DNA of 64,000 bases from Diplonema japonicum (GCA_964019335.1 OZ025662.1:434001-498000); one strand, 5' to 3'. Counted from the first letter of the stretch, positions 1 to 10,892 are shown. Translations and numbers: made by a program. The notes: generated by a model from the sequence alone, not told the origin.

Positions 1-61
1 GATGTAGATTTTACATAGATTAGAATTTATTGCCGGTTTTATTATCCCCCCCCCCCCTTTA

Positions 62-370
62 TTATTTCTTTCTGAAAATTGGCAAAACATAAAATAAGAA
101 GTCCGCCATTAACTGCCCTTCCTTATCAGTGCCATTCTGAGAAGCCACGAAATCGTGAAGATCCCCCGGCGGCTTCTGCTTTCGAGTGGTGGTTCCGCAA
201 ACCGTGCTTTCTGCATGCCAGCTCGTGCGCCTGTCGGAGAACTCCTTTTCCGACCGGGTCTGGTACTGCTCTCGGAGCTTCTCGGCCTTCAGGTCCCTCT
301 GGCCTTCATTGGTCGGGCAGAGGATCATAGCATTCCCTACCGCGAACCCTGGGCTTGGGTGGTGCTTCAA
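62..370 (-). CDS. Doubtful short hypothetical protein, minus strand
   Basis: A 102-residue open frame on the minus strand, read from 370 down to 62. It is the only candidate host gene on this strand. In its middle third (about 130-330) the codons look coding-like, with many G or C third positions and a charged, helix-like composition. The last 15 residues look like read-through into A/T-rich DNA. No domain or family is recognised. A competing ATG just upstream (minus strand, near 385) opens another frame that stops after 27 codons, so the true start is uncertain. It could be the last exon of a gene extending outside the window, or not a gene at all. Confidence 0.33.
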   Translation of the reverse strand: MKHHPSPGFAVGNAMILCPTNEGQRDLKAEKLREQYQTRSEKEFSDRRTSWHAESTVCGTTTRKQKPPGDLHDFVASQNGTDKEGQLMADFLFYVLPIFRKK

Positions 371-452
371 TTAACAAATTCACTGACATTTTACCAGGTT
401 TTGTGCAAGTTCCTGGGGGGTATAGGAAGGTACACAAAAAAAAAAGGAGAAA

Positions 453-2678
453 ATGGGAGGCAAAAAAGGAGGAAAGGGCGGTGGGAAAGGTGGAAAGGGC
501 GGCGGGAAAGGAGGTGGAATAGGAGGAAAAGGGAAGAAGGGCGCCACCGCGGTATCATTCCCGAAGTCAGACAAGATGAAGCGAAGGATGGATAGGAAGG
601 ACGCGAGAAAGGCAAAGAAGACAGCCAAGGACGTCTACGCAAGAAGACACAGCAAAACGAAGCAGGACGAGCCGACACCCCCCGCTCTCGAAGCGACGAA
701 AGTTACAGCAAAACCCGAAGAAACAACACCTGTACTGAAGCAGAAGAAGGTAATGAAGAGGAGGCTTGTCGTACTAATGGACAACCCCACCGAGAATATC
801 ACGAAGAAGAAGAAAGTAACCTTTGAAACAGATGTAGAAGAGAAACCAGAAGAAGAAGTCGAGATAGAAGAAGAAAAAGAAGAAGAAGAAGAGGAAAAGC
901 CCGAAGAACCAAAACCAGCAGCATATGTCCCTCCTTCTTTAAGAGCGAAGATGGCCGCAGCGCCAGACGACGAGCTGCGTCTCAAGATCCGTGCGCTTCT
1001 CAACAAGACATCTTTGGACAACCTGAAGCACATGGTGAAAGACGTTTCCGCGGTTAGCGATGGTGTCTCGAAGCACGACTTCAGCACAGTTCTCTCAAGG
1101 GGGCTTGTCGGTTCGGTGTGTGACCCTATCCGTTTGAACTCTGCCTTCATCTTCCCCTACGCCGCGCTTGTCAAGATCGTCGCTGCAATGGTGAACGACG
1201 GTGTGTCTGCTGCACTGTGTGCTTGCCTCTGCAGTACCTTGAAAGCCTTCATCGAGGCTTCCGACAGAACACGCGCCATAAACGCTATTCTGTTTTTCGT
1301 CCATCTCCACGCTACTGGAGTCATCGACTCCACCCTCATCAACAGTATCATCAGAATGCTGTGCAGATCCCTCGATCAGGAGCTGCACACGGAGCTTCTT
1401 GTTGTCCTTGTCTCGGTAGGCGGTGCGACTCTTCGTTCCGAGAACCCCACCGCACTGCGCGACGTCATCGCATACGCGCAGAGCAAACTCCAAAAAATGG
1501 ACGAGTCAAAGATTGCAGGGGGCACAGTGAGGGGCCGCATTCTCAAGGACCTTCTCGAGTCCATGCGGTCTGCAAAGGGGCAGAAATCCTTCGGCGTTCA
1601 GGAGCGTAAAATGGACACCACCGCACGCGACCTCACAGCAAAGATCTCCGGAGGAATCCTCGCTTCGATGAAGATAAAACACCCCATAGTCCACAAGGTG
1701 ACGTGGAACCAATGCATGGGGGAGAAGAAGGGAATGTGGTGGCTGGACATCGCAAAAGGTCTCGCAAAGGAGGTGGAAGACTCAGAAGACGACGAAGATC
1801 TACCAATGGAAGATGACGAGGAAGAAATGCCCGAAGGAGAAGAAATGGAGGAGGAAGAAGAAGAAGAAACACCAGAAGAAGAAATGGAAGAAGAAGAAGA
1901 AGAAGAAGAAGAAGCAACGCACAACAACAAACGATCAATCCAAGAAATCGCCGCCGGGCATCGCCTGCTAAACACGCCATTGAAACGAAGCATCTTTAGG
2001 TGCGTGGCGGGGTCGGACGACTCAGCTGACTGTTTGCATCAAATTGCAATGTTGGGCCTGAAGGCGGAACAGGAAAAAGACGCTGTACTTGTACTGCTGC
2101 ACTGCGTGATGCATGAACAGGTCTACAATGGGTTCTATTTGAACGTATTGAGAAACTTGATGGGGAAGCACAGAAGATGGAGATACACGGTCATGTTCAC
2201 AGTGTGGGATAGGTGGGCGGGGATCAACGATGGGAAGCTCCGAATCAGCGAGTGTATCAACATTTCAATTGTTTTCGGGAGTTTGGTGAAGATTGGTAAG
2301 GCGTCTGTGACTGCGTTGAAGGGTGTCAGGTGGGATAAATCGATGAACCCTCCCCTTACAATGTGCATGAAGATCCAATTTATCGTTCTGTGCCTGATAA
2401 ACAGTACTGGTCTTTCTGAGATGTTCTCGCAGCTAGCTAAGTCCGTTGATCTCGAGACCCTGCGGACTACTCTGCAGAAGTGGCTCAATGTGACGTTTCT
2501 TACAGACGTACCTGCCCGTGTTTCGTTCATTGCGCAGTTCCTTTCCTTCCTCCTCCCCCCTCTCGGGACCGACCTCGATCTCCCTCAAGGTGCCACCAAA
2601 GAAGCCATCGTGAAGCTCGTCGGCGTTCGGCTGCAGAAGATACATGACGCGCTTGAGCAAGTTATCAATTATGACTGA
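453..2678 (+). CDS. NOM1: NOM1/SGD1-like nucleolar MIF4G-MA3 protein
   Basis: Intronless gene for 741 residues. The N-terminus is a Gly/Lys-rich low-complexity tail (residues 1-30) followed by basic and Glu-rich segments, as expected of a nucleolar protein. A MIF4G-like helical domain covers about residues 165-390. A second long Glu tract lies near 450-490. An MA3 domain follows at about 505-640, beginning LLNTPLKRSIF and containing the family-typical run LLHCVMHEQVYN. This order (basic tail, MIF4G, acid linker, MA3) is that of NOM1/Sgd1, which recruits the helicase eIF4A3/Fal1 for small ribosomal subunit biogenesis. The start ATG follows an A-rich leader. A T tract begins about seven bases after the stop. 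Family assignment rests on the MA3 start and overall architecture. Confidence 0.82.
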   Translation: MGGKKGGKGGGKGGKGGGKGGGIGGKGKKGATAVSFPKSDKMKRRMDRKDARKAKKTAKDVYARRHSKTKQDEPTPPALEATKVTAKPEETTPVLKQKKVMKRRLVVLMDNPTENITKKKKVTFETDVEEKPEEEVEIEEEKEEEEEEKPEEPKPAAYVPPSLRAKMAAAPDDELRLKIRALLNKTSLDNLKHMVKDVSAVSDGVSKHDFSTVLSRGLVGSVCDPIRLNSAFIFPYAALVKIVAAMVNDGVSAALCACLCSTLKAFIEASDRTRAINAILFFVHLHATGVIDSTLINSIIRMLCRSLDQELHTELLVVLVSVGGATLRSENPTALRDVIAYAQSKLQKMDESKIAGGTVRGRILKDLLESMRSAKGQKSFGVQERKMDTTARDLTAKISGGILASMKIKHPIVHKVTWNQCMGEKKGMWWLDIAKGLAKEVEDSEDDEDLPMEDDEEEMPEGEEMEEEEEEETPEEEMEEEEEEEEEATHNNKRSIQEIAAGHRLLNTPLKRSIFRCVAGSDDSADCLHQIAMLGLKAEQEKDAVLVLLHCVMHEQVYNGFYLNVLRNLMGKHRRWRYTVMFTVWDRWAGINDGKLRISECINISIVFGSLVKIGKASVTALKGVRWDKSMNPPLTMCMKIQFIVLCLINSTGLSEMFSQLAKSVDLETLRTTLQKWLNVTFLTDVPARVSFIAQFLSFLLPPLGTDLDLPQGATKEAIVKLVGVRLQKIHDALEQVINYD

Positions 2679-2680
2679 GG

Positions 2681-2714
<34 letters not shown>

Positions 2715-2762
2715 CGAAAAAAAAAAAGTGTGATTCCCCAAATCAAGGAAACAAAAAGGGGA

Positions 2763-2810
<48 letters not shown>

Positions 2811-2931
2811 GATATCAATTTGTTTGGAGAGGATGAAATGATTTTTTTTTTTGTCTTCGTATTAAAAAAAAAAAAAAGTGAAACAAGAAAAGAAAAAAAG
2901 ACAGGGGATTTTAAAAAAAAAAAGAAGAAAA

Positions 2932-3877
2932 ATGTTCCTCCGCCGTGCGGGAATGAGATGGTGCAGCACTTCGGTGTGGAGCAAGGAGAGGGAGTGCTAT
3001 CTGAAGAAGATGGAAAAGGAGGGGAAGGAAGCGGTAGTACTGGCCATGAACAGGCCGTCGAGGAAGAATGCTTTTGGGAGGGTGATGTTAAAGGAGTTCA
3101 GGGAATGTTTGGACGAGTGCACAAAGGACAGCAATATCAGAAGCTTGATTCTTTTGAGCGAAGTGGGGGGTGTGTTCTCGGCGGGTGCGGACTTGAAGGA
3201 GAGGAAGGAAATGTCTCAGAACGAAGCCTCGAAGTTCGTCACGATGCTCCGCACCACATTCAGCGAGCTTGAGGACCTCCGCTGCCCTACCATCGCTGTT
3301 ATCCATGGGGTTGCACTTGGCGGAGGGCTTGAACTAGCTCTAGCTTGCGACATGCGTGTGTGCACCGATAGCTCCAAGGTTGGCGTCCCTGAAACTGGCC
3401 TTGCCATCATCCCTGGTGCTGGTGGGACTCAACGTCTCCCTCGTGTCGTTGGTATCCCTAGGGCTATGGAGATGATATGCACTGCCGATCCGGTATGTTA
3501 GACAAAAAAAAAAAAAAAAGAGAGAGAGAAAAAAACTTTTTTTTTTAAAAAAAGATAAACGGCAAGCGAGCGGAAACCATCGGTCTCGTCAACCACAGCG
3601 AGACGCACTTGGAGGACGCTTTGGATACTGCACTCGCAATCGCCTCCCGGATCGCTCGCAACGGGCCCCTCGCGGTGCAGAACGCGAAGCGTGCTGTCAA
3701 GGATGTATGGCTGCCAAATATTTTATAAAAATTCACCCGCAGGGCATGGATCTCCCCCTCAAGGAAGCGATGGAGGTCGAGAAAGCCTGCTACGCGAACA
3801 TCCTGACCACCCAGGACCGTGTCAGAGGCCTAACGGCGTTCGCGAAGCGCGAAACCCCTGTTTACGAGGGCAATTAA
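2932..3877 (+). CDS. Enoyl-CoA hydratase, AUH-like, probably mitochondrial
   Basis: Three exons in phase: 2932-3492, 3555-3704 and 3743-3877, giving 281 residues. The introns are 62 and 38 bases, both GT-AG. The first 20 residues (MFLRRAGMRWCSTSVWSKE) are basic, hydroxylated and free of acids until position 19, which looks like a mitochondrial presequence. The crotonase core has the oxyanion-hole stretches FSAGADLKER and HGVALGGGLELALACD, and the active-site region VPETGLAIIPGAGGTQRL. Glu154 and Glu180 fall where the two catalytic glutamates of hydratases sit. The family hydrates 2-enoyl-CoA in fatty-acid or branched-chain amino-acid breakdown. AUH, which also binds AU-rich RNA, is the closest pattern I recognise, but ECHDC2-like paralogues cannot be excluded. 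The 38-base intron is very short. Confidence 0.88.
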
Positions 3878-4015
3878 ATAAAAAAATAATAACCCTAGGT
3901 TAATCAAACACAAAAAACGTACCCCCCCCCCCCCCCCTCTCCATCCCACCTTTTTTTTTTAATCCAGAAAAAAAAGAAAGAAGCAGAAAAAAAAAACAAC
4001 ATTTTAAGGAATCAT

Positions 4016-6013
4016 ATGAATGTTGCATGTGCGAATAGGTACGATGAAGGCGGGCAGACCATTAGCGGGTTGATAAAGGTGAGGAGGGGGACCGGGATTG
4101 TAATTGGGGACGGGAGAGTTGTGAAGAACAGCGGAAGGGGTCTGGAAAAGGGGATGAAAATCGAAGAAGTAAACGGCAAGCCCGCCGAGAACCTGAACTG
4201 GGCTTTGAACAACAACAACGACGGCCCGGCGGTATACGTCACCCAAAAGGTCCCTAAGAAATTAATCTGCGAGTGGGACGGCAACAAGACTATCTTCCAC
4301 CTAAACGCCTCAAGTACCATGCCCATCTATCAAAACCTTGAATTACATCTTCAAATTGAACACGATGGGTCTCGATACATAATGCTGGACATGGACAGCA
4401 GTGCACGAATAGCTGCTGCGACAAAACCCTCTCTTCTACCTCATTATTCGACATGGGACACGCATCGATTGGTAACGATGCACGTTTCTACATTATTTCG
4501 AAAAACAACAGTAGTTACGTGCATGGTAGCCACCGGGATGGCGGTCATTGTCCTGAGTACGTCTCGCCCCCCTGAGACGCAAGTTGAACGAGCTGTTAAA
4601 ACGTCTTCGAATCAACGGAAAGGCCTTTTTATTCTGTTCGGAGCGGTTGTGTCTTCTGTTGACTTACCTTACCCTGTGAACCTGATACGGTGTTTGTCGG
4701 TGATGTTGGGGATTAAGATGGTTGTGTCCCCGCCGTGTCCTCGAAGGGATGTTTTCGTTAGAAGGAAGCATCCCATGCCAAAAACATGGAGTGAGGTTTT
4801 GCAGGGCGACGACGATCCTGTCTTCACCCCCGCCCCGAGCAAGGCTCCCCCGGTTGTTATTGTCCCCCCGCCGCGACCCGTTGTCAAACCAACCATAACA
4901 CCAGCCCAACAAAAAAAACCCCCCACGAAAAAAAAACATCGCAAGAAACTTGGTTCCGTTTGGCACAGTTGGGATGGGTTCGACACGCAACGGCTGTTAA
5001 CAGGGATACGAGGGGTTATATGGGGACTACGAGTGCAGAAGAATGTTAACAGCACCAAGATCGCGATGCGCTTGAACCAGATTAGAAACATGTCGGAATC
5101 TTTTGTTTTTCTGAAGTACTTCACCCCATGGATGGCCCGGTGCAGTGCGATTGTCAAAAACGCGCAGAGAAGAAAGAAGCTGATGGAAATGCTGGAACCA
5201 CGTGCCATCCTTCGCCGCCTTCGCTACAATTATGAAAAACTGCTGAGGTACCACCACGTGCGTGTGTTCTCCAGGATCGGTTCACAGGCGTTGCTGATGA
5301 ACACCTACCGGATCCTCCACACTTATTCCGTTTACAGCAAGAAGAAAAAGCGCGGGCTTTTGAAATCGCAAAAGATCAACGTGATGGAGCACTGTTCGCT
5401 GCTCGGCGTGCAGCACCGAGCATATTACAGATGGAGAAGGTGGAGTTTCGACCGCATGGAACCCCTGCTGAGAAAAAGAATGATACACAACTGGGAAGCG
5501 GAGAACACCTTGTTTGTGATGGAGTTCAGGGACACTGTCGAGGCTGACAACGAACTCTCGGCGCTTCGACTGCTGTTCGCTTGCGCGACGTCTTACTTCA
5601 GTGATGCTACAAACTCTCTTTATGCAGTGGAACAAGGTATATCGCACTGGAAGAGACGCGTCACGAAGTCCAGAAGAGCAATGTACAAGGTGGTGATCTG
5701 CAATGTGCGGACAGCATCTGTCATCAGGAACTACTTTCTCACCTGGCTCCGCTGGGCTCTCATCTCCTCTCAGCGGAAAACTGTCTCCCCGGGTTCCCGT
5801 GCGAAGCCTACCAAATCGAGGTTCAAGCTGCTCATCGCTAGCACCACAGAGAAGTCTTCAACGATACTTCTATCCCGCTACTTCAGCACCTTACTTCGTT
5901 TCAGCGCCTTGATTCGATCGCCCAGCCCTCCTGAAGTACTCGCTTTACCCCCAAACACTTATTGTTCTTGTCATGGCTTACCACTTGTCGCCTGTTCTCT
6001 TTTCCAAGAGTGA
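4016..6013 (+). CDS. Hypothetical protein, PDZ-like start and Sfi1-like repeats
   Basis: An open frame of 665 residues without a recognised orthologue. Residues 18-80 (around GLIKVRRGTGIVIGDGR and GLEKGMKIEEVNGKPAENL) have the glycine turn and KI..VNG pattern of a PDZ-like fold. A Pro/Lys-rich linker is at about 270-305. The C-terminal half has scattered Trp/Tyr-rich helices such as YFTPWMARCS, YYRWRRWSF and YFLTWLRWAL, spaced by basic stretches. They resemble the loosely conserved centrin-binding repeats of Sfi1-like basal-body proteins. The resemblance is by eye only. The C-terminal 30 residues are low in similarity to the rest and may be intron read-through. A basal-body or cytoskeletal role is inference. 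Confidence 0.6.
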   Translation: MNVACANRYDEGGQTISGLIKVRRGTGIVIGDGRVVKNSGRGLEKGMKIEEVNGKPAENLNWALNNNNDGPAVYVTQKVPKKLICEWDGNKTIFHLNASSTMPIYQNLELHLQIEHDGSRYIMLDMDSSARIAAATKPSLLPHYSTWDTHRLVTMHVSTLFRKTTVVTCMVATGMAVIVLSTSRPPETQVERAVKTSSNQRKGLFILFGAVVSSVDLPYPVNLIRCLSVMLGIKMVVSPPCPRRDVFVRRKHPMPKTWSEVLQGDDDPVFTPAPSKAPPVVIVPPPRPVVKPTITPAQQKKPPTKKKHRKKLGSVWHSWDGFDTQRLLTGIRGVIWGLRVQKNVNSTKIAMRLNQIRNMSESFVFLKYFTPWMARCSAIVKNAQRRKKLMEMLEPRAILRRLRYNYEKLLRYHHVRVFSRIGSQALLMNTYRILHTYSVYSKKKKRGLLKSQKINVMEHCSLLGVQHRAYYRWRRWSFDRMEPLLRKRMIHNWEAENTLFVMEFRDTVEADNELSALRLLFACATSYFSDATNSLYAVEQGISHWKRRVTKSRRAMYKVVICNVRTASVIRNYFLTWLRWALISSQRKTVSPGSRAKPTKSRFKLLIASTTEKSSTILLSRYFSTLLRFSALIRSPSPPEVLALPPNTYCSCHGLPLVACSLFQE

Positions 6014-6148
6014 TTATGTTTTTTTTTTTTTTATAGCTATTGTATTTTGCGAGAGAGAGAAAAAAAAGAAAAATCAAAAAAAAAAAAAAAGAAAAAAAAA
6101 AAAAAAAAAAACAACCAGGGAATCTAGCAGAACTTCAAAGTCAACAAA

Positions 6149-6579
6149 ATGGTGCAGGGTTACAAGCCTAAGAACAAGAAGGAGAACCGCCCCGAGCTTC
6201 TCACCATCGACACCACTGTGCACATGCACAAGTACCTCAAGGGCCGCACCTTCAAGAAGAGGGCCCCTTTCGCGGCCAAGGTGGTCAGGAAGGTCGCCAA
6301 GCAGTTCATGGGTACTGAGGACAACCGCATTGAGGTTAGGCTGAACAAGGCCATCTGGTCCAAGGGTATCAAGGGTTGCCCCACCCGCATCCGTGTGAGG
6401 CTCGAGAGGAAGAGGAACGAGGACGACGACGCCAAGCACGAGCTGTACACGGTATGGGAAAAAAATAGAAATAAAAAAAAAAAAAAACATTTATCTACAA
6501 GGTGGCCTCGTTCATCCGTCTTCCCCGTGACGGCTTCAAGGGGCTCATGACCCAGCGTGTCAGCAACGACGAGGAATAG
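6149..6579 (+). CDS. RPL31: Ribosomal protein eL31, copy 1
   Basis: Two exons, 6149-6451 and 6502-6579, encode 126 residues of large-subunit protein eL31. Family-typical stretches are FKKRAPFAAKVVRKVAKQFM, NRIEVRLNKAIWSKGIKG and CPTRIRVRLERKRNEDDDAK. The 50-base intron starts GTATGG and ends CTACAAG, splicing in phase after the Tyr-Thr codons. The start follows AACAAA. A second copy lies 549 bases downstream. The two genes match base for base across exons and intron except one silent change (CCT versus CCG, codon 45), while the flanking DNA differs. The protein sits near the polypeptide exit tunnel of the 60S subunit. Confidence 0.96.
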
Positions 6580-6697
6580 AATAGTTCTCTCTATCTGTCA
6601 GTGGTTGTTATTTTGATACTCAAGTGCTTTTAAAAGAAAGGGGTTTATTCATACCGATCTACAGGTTCTCTAGTTCGTCAAAACTAAACTTAACAAA

Positions 6698-7128
6698 ATG
6701 GTGCAGGGTTACAAGCCTAAGAACAAGAAGGAGAACCGCCCCGAGCTTCTCACCATCGACACCACTGTGCACATGCACAAGTACCTCAAGGGCCGCACCT
6801 TCAAGAAGAGGGCCCCGTTCGCGGCCAAGGTGGTCAGGAAGGTCGCCAAGCAGTTCATGGGTACTGAGGACAACCGCATTGAGGTTAGGCTGAACAAGGC
6901 CATCTGGTCCAAGGGTATCAAGGGTTGCCCCACCCGCATCCGTGTGAGGCTCGAGAGGAAGAGGAACGAGGACGACGACGCCAAGCACGAGCTGTACACG
7001 GTATGGGAAAAAAATAGAAATAAAAAAAAAAAAAAACATTTATCTACAAGGTGGCCTCGTTCATCCGTCTTCCCCGTGACGGCTTCAAGGGGCTCATGAC
7101 CCAGCGTGTCAGCAACGACGAGGAATAG
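6698..7128 (+). CDS. RPL31: Ribosomal protein eL31, copy 2
   Basis: Tandem duplicate of the gene at 6149: exons 6698-7000 and 7051-7128, identical 126-residue product. The intron is also identical to that of copy 1, so the duplicate arose or was homogenised at the DNA level and is not a retrocopy. Identity begins at the AACAAA before the ATG and ends about three bases after the stop. Its leader is different: a pyrimidine-rich stretch ending CTACAG lies at 6658-6663, a possible acceptor site upstream of the start. Two copies may serve high expression. Confidence 0.96.
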
Positions 7129-7380
7129 AATGTAATGTTGGAATTATGTTTTTTCACCCCCCCCCCACCCCCGGTTTTTTTTTTTCGTTGGTTTATGTCC
7201 CCCCATTTCACCACCCCCGCCCTAGTGATCATTTTTTCCTTTTTTTTTTTCTTCTCTGTTTTTCTTCTGGGGCTCATCGGCAAAACAAAAAGGGAGGGGG
7301 GAGGGGGGGGGGACGGAGAAAGGGGGGTCAGGGGGGGGAAGACCCTGGTGCAACACGACAACAAAAAAAAAGGGGGGGAA

Positions 7381-8669
7381 ATGTCGGGGAAAATAGTTAA
7401 AAGAACGTCGCCCATCTCCAGGTCAACGGTGACGGGGGGTACCCTACGGGACACCGTACACTTGCGAGAGAGGGAAAGCAGCAGCCACGTGTGCCACGAG
7501 GACCCGACCCGGTTACTGGTCACGAAGGAAGCAACACAACCACCACCACCACCACCACAAGCCCAAACGAACGAGGCAAAGCAATGCCTCGAGGAATGTA
7601 TCATATGTACTGAGGTATTTTTTTTTTTTTTAAAGATTTTTGTTTCCCCCAACAGGAGATCAAACTGTGGGCTACGTATTCAAATTGCGGCCATGCAGTA
7701 TGTTGGGTCTGCGCGTTGCGAATGATGGCGAACAAGAGAAAGAGAATGCTACACCGCTGCTGCTACTGCAAAAGGGGCTCGAAAAAGATTTTCATAGGGT
7801 CACGGAAGGTTCCCCCATACGAGGGGAAAACACTGACGACAATACCATTCAGAGAACGGGGCATCCACGCAGACTGCCTGGACCAAGACGCCTTCGACCG
7901 CGTCTTGGAAGTCACCGTCATCATGTGCAAGGTCTGCGACCGTTCTATGTACGACTACGCAGAACTGACAGCCCACACAAGACGTGCCCACGGCCTGTCA
8001 ATATGCGATGTTTGCGTAAAAAACCGCCCGTTATTCATCAGAGAGCACCAACTGTTCACAGCAAAAGATCTAAGCGCGCACATATCAACTAAGCACCGTG
8101 ACAAGTCAGAGGTGAACCACGGTCATCCTATATGTTATCTATGCGGGAAGTACAATTATGATGGGCAGGCTTTGCTGTCCCACGTGCAGTCACGGCATGT
8201 TATGTGTGGGCTGTGTGATCGCAATGGGACAGAGTGGGTTTTCTTCAAGGATCTCAAAACGTTGCTGCAGCACTGCAGGGCGAAGCATGCTTTGTGCGAA
8301 GCTTGTGCGTCGGCTGGGTTGTATGACCGGGCTATTTTCTCTTCATACAGTGAGCTGTCGGCACATGAGAGGAACTGCCCCACTACTTCGTACTTCTCGT
8401 CTTTCAGGCGGGCACTGGCGCCGGGTGACTCTAGGTTTAAGAAGCATCCCACTGGGTTGCGGTTGTTGATGTCCACGAACGGGTGGGCCATGGAGCGGCC
8501 CACAGGCTGGACCAACAGCAAAATAAAAGGTCCCAACCATACCTCCGAATGGCTGTCCTCTCAACTTCGGAAAAACCCGGCTACAAGCCCCACAAGCAGA
8601 CCAGTACGAAGGGCGAGCAGGCCCCATAGTTACGGAACTACCAGCACAGCAAGTACCGTAAGTCGCAGG

Positions 8670-8672
<3 letters not shown>
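7381..8672 (+). CDS. ZNF598: ZNF598/Hel2-type RING ubiquitin ligase for collided ribosomes
   Basis: Exons 7381-7614 and 7656-8672 give 416 residues. The GT-AG intron of 41 bases splits the RING finger. Once joined, the ring reads C-I-I-C near residue 73, then SNCGHAVCWVC and CCYC, a complete C3HC4 set. After the ring come four or five C2H2-like fingers in the spacing typical of ZNF598/Hel2 (for example CKVCDRSMYDYAELTAHTRR, then repeated C..C...H...H units to about residue 300). The tail is Ser/Arg/Pro-rich and shorter than in animals. The family ubiquitinates 40S proteins on collided ribosomes and starts ribosome quality control. I take ATG 7381 because upstream in-frame sequence is low complexity. 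A T run starts at the stop codon. Confidence 0.9.
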
Positions 8673-8704
<32 letters not shown>

Positions 8705-9171
8705 TGTTTGTGCGCACGAGCGGTATTAAAAAAAAAAAAACAAGGAAAAGAAGGAGAAGAAGAAAAAAAAAAGAAACTCTCGTCCTCTCCCCCCACATTT
8801 TTTTTTTTGTAATATTGTTCCTCCCTCCAAAATACCCGCTAGTGTCATGGTACTAAGCGAATTTGGGGGGGGGGGGGGACTTCTTCTTGCTTTTGTTTTT
8901 TTTTTAACCATCAACGGATCATGAGGCCCGGTTTTTCTTTAAAAAAAAAGCCCAAGGAATAGATGTGAACGTTTCTGCGCGATATCGATTATCGAGTACG
9001 ACTCTGAAGAAGAAGAAAAAAAAAAGGATTTTTCTGTGTTCACTTCTTACAGCCAGTAGGTGCTGGTCCGTTTATGGTTTTAAAAAAAAAAAAGAAAAAA
9101 AAGAAAAAGAATTTTATCTCTTCAAGATGAAACCGGTCCCTCTACCGACAACAGTAACCATATCATAATCT

Positions 9172-9214
<43 letters not shown>

Positions 9215-10110
9215 GGAGGGAGAGAGAGAGAGATGGTAAGTTGTACCTAGTCAGTGAGCACTTGGTATATAGCTAGCAATCTTGTATGACACTATAGCTA
9301 ATACTGGTCATATTTTCATTGTAAAATGTTTGTGCTTCTTGAAGCTTTCTTCTTTTTTTCTTCTTGCCCATGAAATGGGAGGGGTGGCACAACCCCAAGT
9401 CTCAATATCTCTACTCCCCCTCCCCCCTTTTTTTTTGTTCTTATTTCTGATTGGTTCCCTAATCCCCTTCCGTTTAAACATTAGTCAAAAGAGAATTTTT
9501 TTATTTAAATCCGCTCTCCCCCCTTTTTTTTTTAATGTAGGAGTAGATACAAGGAGCTTAATGAAGTAAAAATAAAAAAAAAAGAATTGTGAAAAAAGAA
9601 AAGAAAGCAAAAGCAAGCAAGGGCGAAGTTGCTGCTATTCCACGAAGCAGGAGGGAGGGGGGGAGAAAAAAAGAGAAAAAAGATGGCATATTTCTCACCT
9701 CACAAAAATTCTAAAGGTGTCTTATTATTTAAAAAAGTAGAGCCCTATCTACCCCCCCCCCCCCCCCCCCCCGTTCACTTTTTCATTCTTAATTCCTCTT
9801 GGACCATGTGGCCCGGTATTCTTATAGTCAGTTACACAAATAGTTTTATTTAAAGTAAAAATACAAAACATGCATGCAAAGTAGGAAAGAAAAAGAGGGG
9901 GGGGATACACCCCCTTTAACATATTATATTGGGGGGGGGGGGGGGGGGGGGGCGACATCTGGTTTGCCTTTTTATTTTCTTTTTTTCTATTTACTTCTGT
10001 CTTCCCGTTCACTTTTCTCCCCCCCCCCCTGCCCTGTTCCACTCTGTTTTATAGCCCGTTTTTTTTTTAAAAAAGGAAAAAGAGCAAAAAAAAAAAAGAA
10101 GAAAAAAACT

Positions 10111-10143
<33 letters not shown>

Positions 10144-10338
10144 AAAACCCTTTTTTTCAATACTTTTTCGTAACCCGTGACACTAGCGCGACACCGACCT
10201 TTATTTTTTATTTTCTTGCTTTATTTTTTATTTTCCACCTTTTTCTTTTTCTTTTTTGCGCGTCTTTCTGAAGACAGCCACGCCGCTTTATTTTTAAAAA
10301 AAGATTATTTCCACACTGCCCTCTCTCCTCCTCTCCCA

Positions 10339-10374
<36 letters not shown>

Positions 10375-10535
10375 GGACACCCATTGTCGCAAACCCGCAT
10401 TCATATATTATTATTCTGTTAACTTATTCTTTTTTTTTTCTTCTTCTTGTTTTTTGTGCTTTACACTCCCTTTTAAAAAAAAAAAAAAGCAAAGGCGAAG
10501 GGGCGAGGGAAACAAAAAAATAAAAAAATAAAGAA
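8673..10535 (+). other. Intergenic low-complexity region
   Basis: Long runs of T (8673-8703, 9174-9213, 10340-10373), C (about 9751-9772), G (about 9931-9952) and A, with short unique islands between. Open frames here are homopolymer artefacts. An AAAT microsatellite is near 10121-10141. No RNA gene or element was recognised. Confidence 0.7.
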
Positions 10536-10772
10536 ATGCCCGATTTTGACATAGCGACCATGCTGGGTCTCGAAGGCGAGGATATCACAAAGGAGAAATA
10601 TTTAGAGAAGGTAACTGAGGTGTTTGGTGATGAATTGTTCAATCTTCGGCAGAACAACTGGGACGAAGGAAAAGTTGCGTTGTTGGTGGACAGCCTGGAA
10701 ACGGGCCGGAGAGTGTGGGGAGATCCACTGGATGTACCGCCGCCTTCGGTGCCAAAAAATCTACAAAATTGA
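10536..10772 (+). CDS. Small protein, Rsa3 (ribosome assembly 3)-like
   Basis: An uninterrupted 78-residue frame beginning MPDFDIATMLGLEGEDITKE. Residues 19-60 (YLEKVTEVFGDELFNLRQ, then DEGKVALLVDSLETGRRVW) resemble the short Rsa3 domain: a YL..VT..F..DL..LR helix followed by a LL..AL..G helix. Rsa3 assists early 60S subunit assembly in yeast. Related short domains occur in other proteins, so the assignment is tentative. The ATG has an A-rich leader. The frame ends in TGA before a T tract, and another start codon follows 118 bases later, so this is most likely a complete small gene rather than an exon. Confidence 0.55.
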   Translation: MPDFDIATMLGLEGEDITKEKYLEKVTEVFGDELFNLRQNNWDEGKVALLVDSLETGRRVWGDPLDVPPPSVPKNLQN

Positions 10773-10856
10773 AGTGAAAGGGGTGATCAAAAAAAAAAGA
10801 AGTTTTTTTTTTTTTTTTTTTTCCCCTACTATCTGGATTGTTACAAAGAGAGCGGG

Positions 10857-10889
<33 letters not shown>

Positions 10890-10892
<3 letters not shown>

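Noticed and set aside
635-1150. Ser-rich minus-strand frame opposite NOM1
   Set aside because: Antisense shadow of a Glu/Lys-rich region (GAA/GAG read backwards gives TTC/CTC).
2730-3272. 180-codon frame overlapping the enoyl-CoA hydratase start
   Set aside because: Begins in an A tract and uses a shifted frame of the hydratase exon; the hydratase frame has clear family motifs and conserved catalytic residues.
7135-7725. Long frame upstream of ZNF598 suggesting an earlier start
   Set aside because: Upstream part is Phe/Pro/Gly-rich translation of T, C and G runs; ATG 7381 gives a normal start and the frame beyond 7614 is intronic.
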